From: Dehalococcoidia bacterium | Lineage (GTDB): Bacteria > Chloroflexota > Dehalococcoidia > Tepidiformales > Tepidiformaceae | DNA: 43,861 nucleotides | Assembly: GCA_003104995.1 (NCBI GenBank) | Contig: PQAO01000028.1 | Span: 1 to 43,861 of the forward strand | Direction of reading: 5' to 3' | Shown: positions 1 through 8,552 of the stretch, piece after piece | How positions within the stretch are numbered: position 1 is the stretch's first letter | Layout: every line of letters starts with the position of its first letter | The notes under the pieces: generated by a model | What the model saw: the letters and a program-made list of their open reading frames with translations, nothing else | Databases searched by the model: none | Told to the model about the DNA's origin: nothing | Translations under genes and position numbers: made by a program

Positions 1-94
1 GTCAGGGAGGGTGCGATCCCCGTGGCCCGAACGCCGCCCCACGCGGCACCCCAGCCCCTCACCCCAGGCCCCCTCACCCACCCGCAATGAAAAC

Positions 95-115
95 GGGGCG
101 CCCACCGGGCGCCCC
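95..115 (-). terminator. Rho-independent terminator of the SDR/hydratase operon
   Basis: A perfect 9-bp GC stem (95-103 with 107-115) closes a 3-nt loop. Read on the minus strand it is followed by GTTTTCATT, a short U-rich tail. It lies about 20 nt beyond the stop of the minus-strand SDR gene. The rest of 1-137 holds nothing else I can identify. Confidence 0.75.
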
Positions 116-137
116 TTCGTTCTGCTGACCTCCCTGC

Positions 138-1115
138 CTACCCCCGCCCCGGTATCTGCAGGTCATCCGCCGGCGGCGCGGGATTCACCACCCCTGCCAT
201 CAACTGCTGGGGCACCAGCATGCGCAGCTCATCGAGCGTCCACTTGCCTTGCTTGTAGATGTTCTTGAACGGCGGGTACATGTCCTGGAGCAACCCGACG
301 TGCCCGCCAGCCACCTGGAAGATGCGCCCGTTGATGTTCCACGCCTCGTCCAGCAACAGGTACACGGTCATTGGCGCCACCATGTCCGGGCCACGCATCG
401 CGGCTGCTTCCTGCGCGGCCGTGTTGGTCGCCGGGGCAGGTGCCGCGCCGCCCGCGCCCGCGATGCCCCGCGCCGCCCGCAACTCGCGCGAGGCCTGCGG
501 CACCGTCGCGGTCAGCCGGGTCGAGGCCCCCGGGGCGATGCAGTTCACGGTTACGCCGTAGCGCCCCAGGTCCCGCGCCGCCACGCGGGTCAGGCCCGCG
601 ACGCCGGCCTTCGCCGCGCCGTAGTTCGCCTGCCCCGAGTTGCCCTGCAGCCCCGAGACCGAGCTGTAGTTCACGATGCGCCCGTAGCGCTGCTGCCGCA
701 TCAATACCGAGGCTGGCTTGATCGTCGTGAAGTGGCCCTTCAGGTCCACCCGGATCACGTCGTCCCATTCGTCCTCGTTCAGGTTGAAGACCATCCGGTC
801 GCGCAGGATCGCTGCCAGGTTGATCAGCCCATCGAGCTTGCCGTAAGTGTCGAGCGCCGACCGGATGACGCTTTCGCCACCGTCCATCGTCGAGACGTCG
901 GCGAAGTTGGCGACCGCTTCGCCGCCGGCCTTCTTTATCTCCTCGACGACCTGGGCGGCCGGACCATTGTCGGTGCCCGAGCCGTCCGGGTTCACGCCGG
1001 GGTCGTTCACCACCACCCGCGCGCCCTCCGATGCCGCCAGCAACGCGCATTCGCGCCCGATGCCGCGGCCCGCGCCCGTCATCGCGATGACTTTGCCTTC
1101 GAGCAGATTGCCCAC
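138..1115 (-). CDS. SDR dehydrogenase, MFE-2-type (3R)-hydroxyacyl-CoA dehydrogenase-like
   Basis: A 325-residue short-chain dehydrogenase/reductase, predicted cytosolic and NAD(P)-dependent. The Rossmann motif TGAGRGIG is at residues 13-20, catalytic Ser at about 151-152, and Tyr165 and Lys169 in YGAAK. The segment after the glycine motif (VNDPGVNPDGSGTDNGPA) resembles the dehydrogenase domain of multifunctional enzyme type 2, which oxidises (3R)-hydroxyacyl-CoA. The protein is about 70 residues longer than a classical SDR, with an Ala/Pro-rich insert near residues 215-240 and a C-terminal extension. The start is GTG, preceded by AGGAGAGACC. It lies 8 nt downstream of a hot-dog hydratase gene, which fits a role in the same acyl-CoA pathway. 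The family is certain; the substrate is inferred from context. Confidence 0.85.
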   Translation of the reverse strand: MGNLLEGKVIAMTGAGRGIGRECALLAASEGARVVVNDPGVNPDGSGTDNGPAAQVVEEIKKAGGEAVANFADVSTMDGGESVIRSALDTYGKLDGLINLAAILRDRMVFNLNEDEWDDVIRVDLKGHFTTIKPASVLMRQQRYGRIVNYSSVSGLQGNSGQANYGAAKAGVAGLTRVAARDLGRYGVTVNCIAPGASTRLTATVPQASRELRAARGIAGAGGAAPAPATNTAAQEAAAMRGPDMVAPMTVYLLLDEAWNINGRIFQVAGGHVGLLQDMYPPFKNIYKQGKWTLDELRMLVPQQLMAGVVNPAPPADDLQIPGRG

Positions 1116-1123
1116 GGTCTCTC

Positions 1124-1543
1124 CTAACTATCGATGCGGACGGTCGCCGATCCCGGCGTCGTCTTCTTGCCCTGCGGGTTTTCCGTCCACACTTCGAGGT
1201 CGACCAGCTTCTCGCCGCCCTCTTCGTACTTCCGCGTCACCACGCCCTTGCAGATGATGTCCTCGTTCGGGTAGTCCATGCCGCGGTAGCTGCACCCGTA
1301 CTTCTTGATCCGCCCGTTGTTGCCGATCCAGTCGTGCACCAGCTGCCCGAGGAACGCGTTCTTCAGCGCCCCATGGACGATCAGCCCGGGGAGCCCGGTG
1401 CCCACCGCAAAGTCCTTGTCGTAATGAATCTGATAGAAGTCGCCCGAACCAGCTGCCCACAGCACCAGCTGCTGGGTGCTGCAGTTCTTCTTCAGCTCCG
1501 GGATCTGCATCCCTTCCGAAACCTCACTCCACTTGACAGCCAT
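1124..1543 (-). CDS. MaoC-like hot-dog dehydratase, catalytic half
   Basis: A 139-residue single hot-dog protein. GSGDFYQIHYD carries the Asp35 and His40 pair of the R-specific enoyl-CoA hydratase 2 motif, followed by GLPGLIVHG. Such proteins hydrate trans-2-enoyl-CoA to (3R)-hydroxyacyl-CoA. I chose the second of two adjacent ATGs because AGGAGG sits 6 nt before it; the first ATG would start at 1546. The gene begins about 10 nt after the stop of the neighbouring FAS1-type hot-dog gene and is followed 8 nt later by the SDR. The two hot-dog proteins probably form a heteromeric equivalent of the double hot-dog hydratase 2. Confidence 0.85.
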   Translation of the reverse strand: MAVKWSEVSEGMQIPELKKNCSTQQLVLWAAGSGDFYQIHYDKDFAVGTGLPGLIVHGALKNAFLGQLVHDWIGNNGRIKKYGCSYRGMDYPNEDIICKGVVTRKYEEGGEKLVDLEVWTENPQGKKTTPGSATVRIDS

Positions 1544-1553
1544 CATGTGCCTC

Positions 1554-2048
1554 CTAGTAGCGAATGCCGGTGCCGGTCGAAATCGCCACGACCTTGCCGT
1601 CCTGGTTCTTATAGACCGTCTTGCTCGTCGTGATGAGCATTTCGCCAAGGCTTCCCTTGGTCTCTTCGTAGTTCGCCACATGCGTCGTGGCGGTCAGGAC
1701 ATCGCCCGCGCAGATGTCGTTCAGGTATTCGATCTCCGTCCCACCGTTCAGGATGCGGCGGAGTGGCCGGCTCGGTTCGGGGCCGCCGAACATGCCGCCG
1801 CCGCCACGGCGGGACGCCGCGTCCGGGTTGAAGACTGGTGTCCCCAGGTAGCCGGGAGGGGCCACCAGACCACGGTATCCAGCAGCCTTCGCGGCCGCTT
1901 CGTCATAGTAGATTGGGTCGGTGTGGCCCACGGAGCGGGCGAACATCCGAATGGCCGTCTTGTCGACCTCCATGGTCGTCGGCGCGGATTCCTTGCCGAT
2001 CTGCGCGCGCATCTCATCGGTAATCAGGGGCGGGAGTTCATCTGCCAC
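1554..2048 (-). CDS. FAS1-like dehydratase (MaoC N-terminal half)
   Basis: About 164 residues resembling the MaoC_dehydrat_N/FAS1-like dehydratase family. VGHTDPIYYD stands where the catalytic half has its Asp/His motif, and GLVAPPGYLGTPVF follows. In double hot-dog hydratases this half usually binds the acyl chain and does not catalyse. I chose GTG at 2048 because GGAGA lies 5 nt upstream; that box overlaps an in-frame ATG at 2060, which would add four residues (MERH). It is the first gene of the three-gene minus-strand acyl-CoA operon and is divergent from the flagellar operon. Confidence 0.8.
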   Translation of the reverse strand: MADELPPLITDEMRAQIGKESAPTTMEVDKTAIRMFARSVGHTDPIYYDEAAAKAAGYRGLVAPPGYLGTPVFNPDAASRRGGGGMFGGPEPSRPLRRILNGGTEIEYLNDICAGDVLTATTHVANYEETKGSLGEMLITTSKTVYKNQDGKVVAISTGTGIRY

Positions 2049-2069
2049 ATGTCTCTCCATAAAGGCGGA

Positions 2070-2075
2070 ATTATG
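2070..2075 (-). promoter_or_regulatory. possible -10 box of the hydratase operon
   Basis: CATAAT on the minus strand, about 21 nt before the chosen start of the FAS1-type gene, matches 5 of 6 bases of the -10 consensus. No clear -35 is visible 17 nt further upstream. The 2061-2285 divergent gap must hold promoters for both directions. The flagellar side has only a weak TAGAGT at 2236-2241. Confidence 0.35.
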
Positions 2076-2285
2076 CGTTCGAAACGATACGCGAACCCCA
2101 TCAGGCCGTAAACCATGCCTCCCGCCACCACCGTCCCCGCTCCGTACGCAAAGATCAGGGTTTTGTCGCCGCCCTACCCGGAGGCTCCGCCGTGAGATCG
2201 GGGACTCCCCAATGCGCCCCCGAAATGCGCGTCGCTAGAGTCCTGAACACCGGGCGTGACCGCCCGCGATTCGCTGGAGGCGTAC

Positions 2286-3869
2286 ATGGGACAGGGCACC
2301 CCGCTCGCACCGCTCATCGAACGATGGAACGAGCTGCCGCGGACGCGGCAGATCATGCTCGGCGCCATCGGCGCGGCCACGCTCTTCGTCCTCTACTTCG
2401 TCTTCCTCGCCTCGTCCCAGCCCAACATGGTCGTCGCCTTCAGCGGCCTCGCTCCGGAAGATAGCGGCGCCATCGCCGACCAACTCGAAAGCGATGGCGT
2501 GAAGTACGAGCTTGGCGGTGGCGGCTCCACCGTCTCGGTGCCCGCCAACAAGGTGGCCGAAGTCCGCATCAGCCTCGCCCAGGCAGGCCTCCCCAAGGGC
2601 GGCTCCATCGGCCTCGAAATCTTCGACCATACCAACTTCGGCGCAACCGACTTCGTCCAGCAAGTCAACTTCCGCCGCGGCCTCGAAGGCGAGCTCGCCC
2701 GCTCCATCAACACGCTCAGCGGCGTCCGTGCCAGCCGCGTCCACATCTCCATGCCAAAGGAAGCCATCTTCAAGGAAGACCAGGCCGAGGCCACCGCCAG
2801 CGTCCTCCTCCAGCTCCAGTCCGGCGCCCGCCTCAACGACGAGCAAGTCCGCGGCATCACCAACCTCGTCACCAACTCCGTCGAGGGCCTCGACCACAGC
2901 GGCGTTACCATCATCGATGACTCCGGCCGCGTCCTCTTCGACGGCGCAACCTTTTCCCAGGCGTTCTCCACCGGCGCGACTTCCAGCCAGATGGAGCTCC
3001 AGCGCCAGTACGAACTCTCCCTCCAGCGCGACGTCACCGAAACGCTCGCAAAAGTCGTAGGGCCCGGCCGCAGCGCCGTTACCGTGCGCGCAGCGCTTAA
3101 CTTCGACAAAGTAAGCTCGGTCTCCGACGAGTTCGGCGCCGCCGACCAGGCCATACCGCGCAGCTCCACCACCGTCACCGAGACCTTCACCGGCAGCAAC
3201 ATCAATGTCGGCAATGTCCCCGGCACGGGCGCGAACGGCGGTACGGGGGGCGGCACCGACACCACCGCCAACGGGAACAGCCAGTACTCCCGCACCGAAG
3301 CCACCACCAACAACGAGATCAACCGCGTCACCTCCACAACCGAGCGCGCACCCGGCTCGGTCGAGCGGCTCAGTGTCTCTGTCGTCCTGGATGAAAGTGT
3401 TTCGGCCGCTCAGGAAGCCAGCCTCACGAGTGCCGTCGCTGCCGCCGTCGGGCTGGACCAAACCCGCGGCGACACCCTCAGCGTGACCCGCCTCCCGTTT
3501 GACGCCAGTGTCCGGGAAGACCTGGTCATCGCTGCCGGCGATGGACTGGGCACCTACCTCCAGTACCTCAAGCTGGTGCTTCCCATGCTCGCGGTCATCC
3601 TGGCCTTCATCCTGGTCATGCTCCTGCTGCGGTCGCTGGGCAGGCGTCAGCTCGCCCTGCCCGGCGTGCCCCAGCCCCAGATGCTTTCCGCCGCCGCGGG
3701 GGCTCCTGCTCTCGCCCCGGGTTCGATGGCGGCCCTCGCCCGCGCGCCCAACCTCCCCGCCATCGAGACCGCACCAGACCCCCACGAAGAGCGCGTCATC
3801 AAGCTCGCCGAGGCCAACCCGCGCGCCGTCGCCGATGTCGTCCAGACCTGGATGAGGGAAGAAGGGTAA
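2286..3869 (+). CDS. fliF: Flagellar MS-ring protein FliF
   Basis: A 527-residue MS-ring protein, the inner-membrane base of the flagellum. The first membrane helix is at about residues 23-43. A YscJ/FliF periplasmic domain follows (INTLSGVRASRVHISMP), then a Ser/Thr/Gly-rich variable loop, a second helix at about 425-447, and a cytoplasmic tail ending DVVQTWMREEG, the FliG-binding end. I chose ATG at 2286 because GGAGG sits 5 nt before it; an in-frame GTG at 2256 has no such site. It is the first gene of the flagellar operon and stops 6 nt before fliG. Confidence 0.97.
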   Translation: MGQGTPLAPLIERWNELPRTRQIMLGAIGAATLFVLYFVFLASSQPNMVVAFSGLAPEDSGAIADQLESDGVKYELGGGGSTVSVPANKVAEVRISLAQAGLPKGGSIGLEIFDHTNFGATDFVQQVNFRRGLEGELARSINTLSGVRASRVHISMPKEAIFKEDQAEATASVLLQLQSGARLNDEQVRGITNLVTNSVEGLDHSGVTIIDDSGRVLFDGATFSQAFSTGATSSQMELQRQYELSLQRDVTETLAKVVGPGRSAVTVRAALNFDKVSSVSDEFGAADQAIPRSSTTVTETFTGSNINVGNVPGTGANGGTGGGTDTTANGNSQYSRTEATTNNEINRVTSTTERAPGSVERLSVSVVLDESVSAAQEASLTSAVAAAVGLDQTRGDTLSVTRLPFDASVREDLVIAAGDGLGTYLQYLKLVLPMLAVILAFILVMLLLRSLGRRQLALPGVPQPQMLSAAAGAPALAPGSMAALARAPNLPAIETAPDPHEERVIKLAEANPRAVADVVQTWMREEG

Positions 3870-3875
3870 CCGCCT

Positions 3876-4895
3876 GTGGTCACGCGCGAGGAGAAGCTCA
3901 AGGGACGCAAGAAGGCCGCCGCCCTGCTCATTACCCTGGGCAAGGAGCGCTCCGCCGAAGTCCTGCGCCACCTGAGTGATGAGGATATCGAGCGCCTCAC
4001 CTGGGAAATCTCCGCCATGGGCGAACTCCAGCCCGATCAGCGCAAGGAAGTCGTCGAGGAGTTCGAAAGCTCCGCTGTCGCGCGCAACGTCATCTCCCTC
4101 GGCGGCCTCGAATACGCCGAAGATCTTCTCCGCCTCGCTCTCGGCGAAGAGAAGGCGACTGAACTCATCGACCGCCTCTCCGCTACCTCCCCTACCGTCC
4201 CCTTTGGCTTCCTCCGTCACCTCAACGTCCAGCAACTCGTGAACTTCCTCAGCAACGAACACCCCCAGACCATCGCCCTCCTCACGTCGTTCCTCCAGTC
4301 CGACAAGGCGGCCCAGGTGCTCGCCGGTCTCGAACCGGAAATGGCTGCGGACGTCGCCCAGCGCATCGCCCTCATGGACCGTGCCAACCCTGAAATCGTC
4401 AACGAGGTGGAAGCAGTCCTCCGCCGCAAGCTCAGTGCCGTCCTTCAGCCCACCCGCCAGACCCAGACCGTCGGCGGCCTCGAGGTCCTGGTCCAGCTCC
4501 TCAAGCAATCCAGCCGCATGACGGAGAAGACCATCATCGAGGCCCTCGAGGACAACGAGCCGGAGCTTGCCGACCAGATCAAGAAGCGCATGTTCGTCTT
4601 CGAAAATATCGCCACCCTCGACGACCGCTCCATCCAGCGCATCCTCCGCGAAGTCGAAGTGCGCGACCTCTCGCTCGCACTCAAAGCCACTCCCGAAGGC
4701 GTGAAGGAGTGCATCCTCCGGAACATGTCGACCCGTGCCGCCCAGATGATGCAGGAAGACATGGCGGCGTCTGGCCCCGTCCGCCTCCGCCAGGTCGAGG
4801 AGGCCCAGCAGCGCGTCGTCGAGGTCATCCGCAGGCTCGATGAAGCCGAGGAAATCGTGATCGCCCGGGGTGGGGACGATGAACTCGTTGGCTAG
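3876..4895 (+). CDS. fliG: Flagellar motor switch protein FliG
   Basis: A 339-residue rotor protein, the usual FliG length, with N, middle and C domains. The middle domain has the EHPQ motif at residues 128-131. The C-terminal torque domain contains MFVFENIATLDDRSIQRIL with the charged residues that interact with stators. The start is GTG, just after the fliF stop with only a weak ribosome site, suggesting coupled translation. The C-terminus overlaps the beginning of fliH by 17 nt. No stator genes (motAB) are in the window. Confidence 0.97.
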   Translation: MVTREEKLKGRKKAAALLITLGKERSAEVLRHLSDEDIERLTWEISAMGELQPDQRKEVVEEFESSAVARNVISLGGLEYAEDLLRLALGEEKATELIDRLSATSPTVPFGFLRHLNVQQLVNFLSNEHPQTIALLTSFLQSDKAAQVLAGLEPEMAADVAQRIALMDRANPEIVNEVEAVLRRKLSAVLQPTRQTQTVGGLEVLVQLLKQSSRMTEKTIIEALEDNEPELADQIKKRMFVFENIATLDDRSIQRILREVEVRDLSLALKATPEGVKECILRNMSTRAAQMMQEDMAASGPVRLRQVEEAQQRVVEVIRRLDEAEEIVIARGGDDELVG

Positions 4896-5565
4896 GCCCT
4901 CACGCGTCATCCGCGCGGCGCCCTCCGAGGATGAGGTGTTCGTCCTCGGCGAATCCACCCGGCGTACCCTCCCGGTCACCGGCCCCATGGCCACCGCGGA
5001 CGAAATCATTGGCGGCGCACACCGCCAGGCCGCCGCGATCCTCGCCGAGGCCCACCAGCAGGCGGCAGCCATTGCTGCGCAGGCCGCCTCCATCCACGAA
5101 GCCGGCCGTGCGGCCGGGCAGGCTGAAGGCCATGCCGCCGCCCTGGCCGAGGCAGACCAGCTCATCGGGCTCCTCCGCGCGGCCGCCTCCGCCGGGTCCG
5201 CGATCCGCGACCAGCTCGCCGGCGAAGCTTCCGGGGTCATCACCCGCGCCGTCCTCCTTGCCGTCCGCCGGATCATCGGGGAGCACTACGCGGGCGACCC
5301 GGCGCGCACAACTGCTGCCGTCGCCGACGCGGTCCGGGCCGCCTCCGGCCAGGAAATCCTCTCCATCCGCGTCCACCCGGAAGCCGAAGCGCCCGTCACC
5401 GCCGCCCTCGTCGATCTGGCTGGCTACGTCCGGCCCGATGAGTCGGTGGATGTTGGCGGATGCGTCATCGACCTTCGGAACGGGACCATCGACGCCACCC
5501 TCGATACGCGGCTCTCCCTGATGGAGCTCGCCATTGGCGCTTCCAGCGGAGCAGAGTCGCCATGA
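4879..5565 (+). CDS. fliH: Flagellar assembly protein FliH
   Basis: About 228 residues. FliH binds and regulates the FliI export ATPase and links it to the C-ring. The sequence has an acidic N-terminal segment, an Ala/Gln/Glu-rich helical stalk at about 45-90 with repeated AEAxxQAAAI-type heptads, and a C-terminal domain (RAVLLAVRRIIGEHY, IRVHPEAEAPV, VDVGGCVIDLRNGTIDATLDTRL) typical of FliH/HrpE. The start is ATG at 4879 inside the end of fliG; an alternative GTG is at 4870. The stop overlaps the fliI ATG (ATGA). Identity rests on the C-terminal domain and its position. Confidence 0.9.
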   Translation: MNSLARPSRVIRAAPSEDEVFVLGESTRRTLPVTGPMATADEIIGGAHRQAAAILAEAHQQAAAIAAQAASIHEAGRAAGQAEGHAAALAEADQLIGLLRAAASAGSAIRDQLAGEASGVITRAVLLAVRRIIGEHYAGDPARTTAAVADAVRAASGQEILSIRVHPEAEAPVTAALVDLAGYVRPDESVDVGGCVIDLRNGTIDATLDTRLSLMELAIGASSGAESP

Positions 5566-6941
5566 TCACCGCACGTCTCGAAGCGCTGGCCGAAGCGGCC
5601 GCGACGGCCAACGTGCATCGCCGGTCCGGCACCGTGCTGCACGCGTCTGGCGAAATGGCTACGGCCACCGGCATCAACCTCGAGCCGCGCGAGATGGTCT
5701 TCGTCGAAGACCCGGCGGGCCGCCCGCTGGCCGCGGAGTGCTCGGGCGCCAGCGGTGCACACAGCTACCTCGCGGTCCTCGATCGGGGCGCCATCGTTGC
5801 CGGGGCGAAGGTCCACGCCTCTGGCCGGCCGCCATCCGCGCCGGTTGGGCGCGCCTTGCTCGGCCGCGTGCTCGATGGCCTTGGCCGCCCTATGGATGGC
5901 GGCCCGGATCCGGCCGGCGTCCGCTGGGTCTCCGGTTACGCCGAGCCCCCTCACCCGCTGGATCGCGCCCCCATCGTCACCAGCCTCCCCTGCGGCGTCC
6001 GCGCCATCGATGGATTCCTTACCCTCGGGCGTGGCCAAAGAGTCGGCGTCTTCGCCGGCTCCGGCGTCGGCAAGAGCACCCTCCTCGGGATGCTCGCGCG
6101 CGGTACAGCGGCTGACATTACCGTGATCGCCCTCATCGGCGAGCGCGGCCGCGAAGTCCGTGACTTCATCGAACACGACCTCGGCGCCGAAGCGCTGCAG
6201 CGTTGTGTTGTCGTTGCATCCACCGGCGATAACCCCGCTGCCATGCGGCTCTGCGCGGCCCGTACCGCCACCGCCATAGCTGAGGCCTTTCGCGCCGAGG
6301 GACACAACGTCCTCCTCCTCTTCGACAGCCTCACACGCGTCGCCATGGCCCAGCGCGAAGTTGGCCTCGCGGCTGGCGAACCCCCCACCACCAAGGGCTA
6401 CCCTCCATCGGTCTTCAGCCTCCTCCCCCACCTCATGGAGCGCGCGGGTCCCGCCGCCACCGGCAGCATCACCGCCATCTACACCGTGCTCGTCGATGGT
6501 GAAGACATGGACGAACCGATCGCCGACCTCGCCCGCGCCACCCTCGATGGCCACATCGTCCTTCGCCGCACCCTTGCCAGCGCCGGCCACTACCCGCCAA
6601 TCGATGTGCTCGGCAGCGTCTCCCGCCTCATGGAACGGGTGGCCTCGCCCGCCCACAGAGAAGCCGCCCAGCGCCTGCGCCAGCTCCTCGCCGCCCACGC
6701 CGATGCCCGCGATCTCATCTCCATTGGCGCCTACGTCCGCGGCACCGACCCCCTGGTCGACCGCGCTATCGACCTCGTCCCCGAGGTCAACGCTTTCCTC
6801 CGCCAGTCCGCTTCGGAGGTGACGCCGTTCGGGGAGGCCGTTGCGGCGCTCCGTGCGATCGATCCGGTCCAGACCTTCTTCGCCGAGGACGCCGATGACA
6901 CTGACGCCACAGAGACTGAGACGCCTGGTGAAACACCGTGA
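5562..6941 (+). CDS. fliI: Flagellar export ATPase FliI
   Basis: A 459-residue F1-beta-like ATPase that energises flagellar type III export. The Walker A motif GSGVGKS is at 166-172, GERGREV at 193-199, Walker B LLLFD at 251-255, and the FliI/YscN signature SLTRVAMAQREVGLAAGEPP follows. The ATG overlaps the fliH stop by 4 nt, which favours this start over in-frame upstream codons. The 3' end overlaps fliJ by 47 nt. Confidence 0.97.
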   Translation: MITARLEALAEAAATANVHRRSGTVLHASGEMATATGINLEPREMVFVEDPAGRPLAAECSGASGAHSYLAVLDRGAIVAGAKVHASGRPPSAPVGRALLGRVLDGLGRPMDGGPDPAGVRWVSGYAEPPHPLDRAPIVTSLPCGVRAIDGFLTLGRGQRVGVFAGSGVGKSTLLGMLARGTAADITVIALIGERGREVRDFIEHDLGAEALQRCVVVASTGDNPAAMRLCAARTATAIAEAFRAEGHNVLLLFDSLTRVAMAQREVGLAAGEPPTTKGYPPSVFSLLPHLMERAGPAATGSITAIYTVLVDGEDMDEPIADLARATLDGHIVLRRTLASAGHYPPIDVLGSVSRLMERVASPAHREAAQRLRQLLAAHADARDLISIGAYVRGTDPLVDRAIDLVPEVNAFLRQSASEVTPFGEAVAALRAIDPVQTFFAEDADDTDATETETPGETP

Positions 6942-7344
6942 ACGCCTCGAACGCCTCCAGGAGCAGGAGCTGGCCGAAGCCCTTCGCCTCCACCGCCGCC
7001 GCGAGGACGCCCTCGTCGAGTCGCTCGACAACCGCGAAGCCCTGCTCGATATCGGCCGCTCCGGCTCGGGCGCGATCGATGTCGCCAGCCTCCACGCTGA
7101 ACTCGCCTACCTGCGGCGCGTCGACCGCGAAATCCTCGCCCGCCGTGCCGCCCTCCAGCACTCCGCGAACGATGTCGAGGAGGAGCGCACCGAACTGCTC
7201 GGCCGCCGGCGCGACCGCAAGGCCATCGAGACCCTGCTCGACCGGCGCCTCGAAGAAGAGCGCATCGGACGTAACCGGGCCGAGCTCCGGCTCATCGACG
7301 AACTGGCGACCACTCGCTGGCGCCGCACGGAACACCGCCAGTAA
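6895..7344 (+). CDS. fliJ: Flagellar FliJ-like coiled-coil protein
   Basis: 149 residues, almost wholly Arg/Glu/Leu-rich helix with extensive heptads (LRRLVKHRERLERLQEQELA), as expected for FliJ. FliJ is the soluble chaperone-escort protein that inserts into the FliI ring. FliJ sequences diverge quickly, so the call rests on length, coiled-coil composition and the slot directly after fliI. The start ATG at 6895 lies inside the end of fliI. The stop is 12 nt before flgB. Confidence 0.85.
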   Translation: MTLTPQRLRRLVKHRERLERLQEQELAEALRLHRRREDALVESLDNREALLDIGRSGSGAIDVASLHAELAYLRRVDREILARRAALQHSANDVEEERTELLGRRRDRKAIETLLDRRLEEERIGRNRAELRLIDELATTRWRRTEHRQ

Positions 7345-7356
7345 CGGAGGAACCCC

Positions 7357-7755
7357 ATGAACCCCATCGGCGACCGTGGCATCGAGACCCTGACCGGATG
7401 GCTGCGCGGCCTCTCCCGCCGCCAGGGGGCCATCTCGAACAACATCGCCAACATCGATACCCCCGGCTACGCCCGCCAGGACGTCAACTTCGAGACCGAG
7501 CTCCAGCGCCAGTTTGGCGCCGGCTCCAGCGCGATGGCCGCCACCGATCCGCGCCACTTCACCGCTGGCAGCAACCTCCGCGGCCAGGTCGGTATCGACC
7601 CGCAACAGCTGCTGACCTCGTCCCGCCTCGACGGCAACTCCGTCGATATCGACCAGGAGATGGTGCTCCTCGCCGAGACCCAGATGCGCTACCAGGCAGC
7701 CTCGCGCGCGCTCAGCACCAAGCTCAACAACATCCGCACCGTCATTCAAGGCTAA
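7357..7755 (+). CDS. flgB: Flagellar proximal rod protein FlgB
   Basis: 132 residues. The N-terminal rod/hook motif ISNNIANIDTPGYARQDVNF and the C-terminal helix (MVLLAETQMRYQAASRALSTK) are characteristic of FlgB. It forms part of the proximal rod after export by the flagellar type III system. A good ribosome site (GGAGG) precedes the ATG. It begins a flgB-flgC-fliE block that in most bacteria stands upstream of fliF but here follows fliJ. Confidence 0.97.
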   Translation: MNPIGDRGIETLTGWLRGLSRRQGAISNNIANIDTPGYARQDVNFETELQRQFGAGSSAMAATDPRHFTAGSNLRGQVGIDPQQLLTSSRLDGNSVDIDQEMVLLAETQMRYQAASRALSTKLNNIRTVIQG

Positions 7756-7767
7756 AGGAGTTCCGCC

Positions 7768-8211
7768 ATGGGACTGATCAGGGCACTCGCATCCTCCGCC
7801 TCCGGCCTCGCGGCCCAGCGCGTCCGCATGGACGTCGTGAGCTCCAACGTGGCGAACATCGAAACCACGAGCACCCCCGAAGGCGGTCCCTACCAGCGCA
7901 AGGTCGTCCGCTTCGCCTCGGGCGATCCCGCCATGCCATTCTCGAACATGATCCGCCGCTTCACCGGTGGCGCCGATACCGGCGTCGTCCTCACGCAGGT
8001 TGGCGTCGACGAGGAGTCCCAGGGCCGCTCCGTCTACGACCCGGCCCACCCCGACGCCGATGGCGAGGGCTTCGTCGCGATGCCCAACGTCGACATGGTC
8101 CAGGAAATGACCGACCTCACGTCGGCCAACCGCTCCTACCAGGCCAACGTCACCGTGCTCAACGCGGTTAAGCAGATGGCGCTGCGCGCCCTCGATATCT
8201 CCAGCAGATAG
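7768..8211 (+). CDS. flgC: Flagellar proximal rod protein FlgC
   Basis: 147 residues. The N-terminal motif is VVSSNVANIETTSTPEGGPY. The C-terminal region NVDMVQEMTDLTSANRSYQA is the conserved FlgC/FlgG rod helix. It assembles with FlgB in the proximal rod. AAAGGAG is 7 nt before the ATG. It follows flgB by 12 nt and precedes fliE by 50 nt. Confidence 0.97.
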   Translation: MGLIRALASSASGLAAQRVRMDVVSSNVANIETTSTPEGGPYQRKVVRFASGDPAMPFSNMIRRFTGGADTGVVLTQVGVDEESQGRSVYDPAHPDADGEGFVAMPNVDMVQEMTDLTSANRSYQANVTVLNAVKQMALRALDISSR

Positions 8212-8261
8212 ACGTTTAGGGGTTTCGCTCGTAGCGCCCTACAGGCGATGAGGAGGTAGTC

Positions 8262-8552
8262 ATGGAGATCGGACGGATTCAGGGACCGGGCCTCGCTGGC
8301 CAGACTGGTGCTGCGGCTGCAAAGCCGGTTGGCGGCGGCTTCGCCGACCTCCTGGGAAAGGCCATCGGCCAGCTCCAGTCCGTCAGCGACACCGCCGACC
8401 AGAAAGTCAACGCCCTCGCCACCGGCCAGGACGTTGAACTCCACGACGTGATGCTCGCGCTCGAAACCGAGAGCATCGCAATCACCCTGGCCACCCAGGT
8501 ACGCAACAAGGCCGTCGAGGCCTACCAGGAAGTCTTCAGGATGCAGATGTAA
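8262..8552 (+). CDS. fliE: Flagellar MS-ring/rod junction protein FliE
   Basis: 96 residues, the usual size for FliE, which joins the MS ring to the proximal rod. It contains FADLLGKAIGQLQSVSDTAD and the C-terminal VRNKAVEAYQEVFRMQM, the typical 'aYqeimrmqv' ending. GAGGAGG precedes the ATG. The stop codon shares its last base with the ATG of fliK (TAATG), so translation is probably coupled. Confidence 0.95.
   Translation: MEIGRIQGPGLAGQTGAAAAKPVGGGFADLLGKAIGQLQSVSDTADQKVNALATGQDVELHDVMLALETESIAITLATQVRNKAVEAYQEVFRMQM

Noticed and set aside
2235..5276. 1013-codon open frame on the minus strand
   Set aside because: It is antisense to fliF, fliG and fliH, and long open antisense frames are expected from GC-rich third-codon positions. 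The translation is Gly/Ala/Asp-rich with no domain.
5424..8049. Long minus-strand frames opposite fliI, fliJ, flgB and flgC
   Set aside because: Shadows of well-identified flagellar genes; no ribosome sites or recognisable domains.
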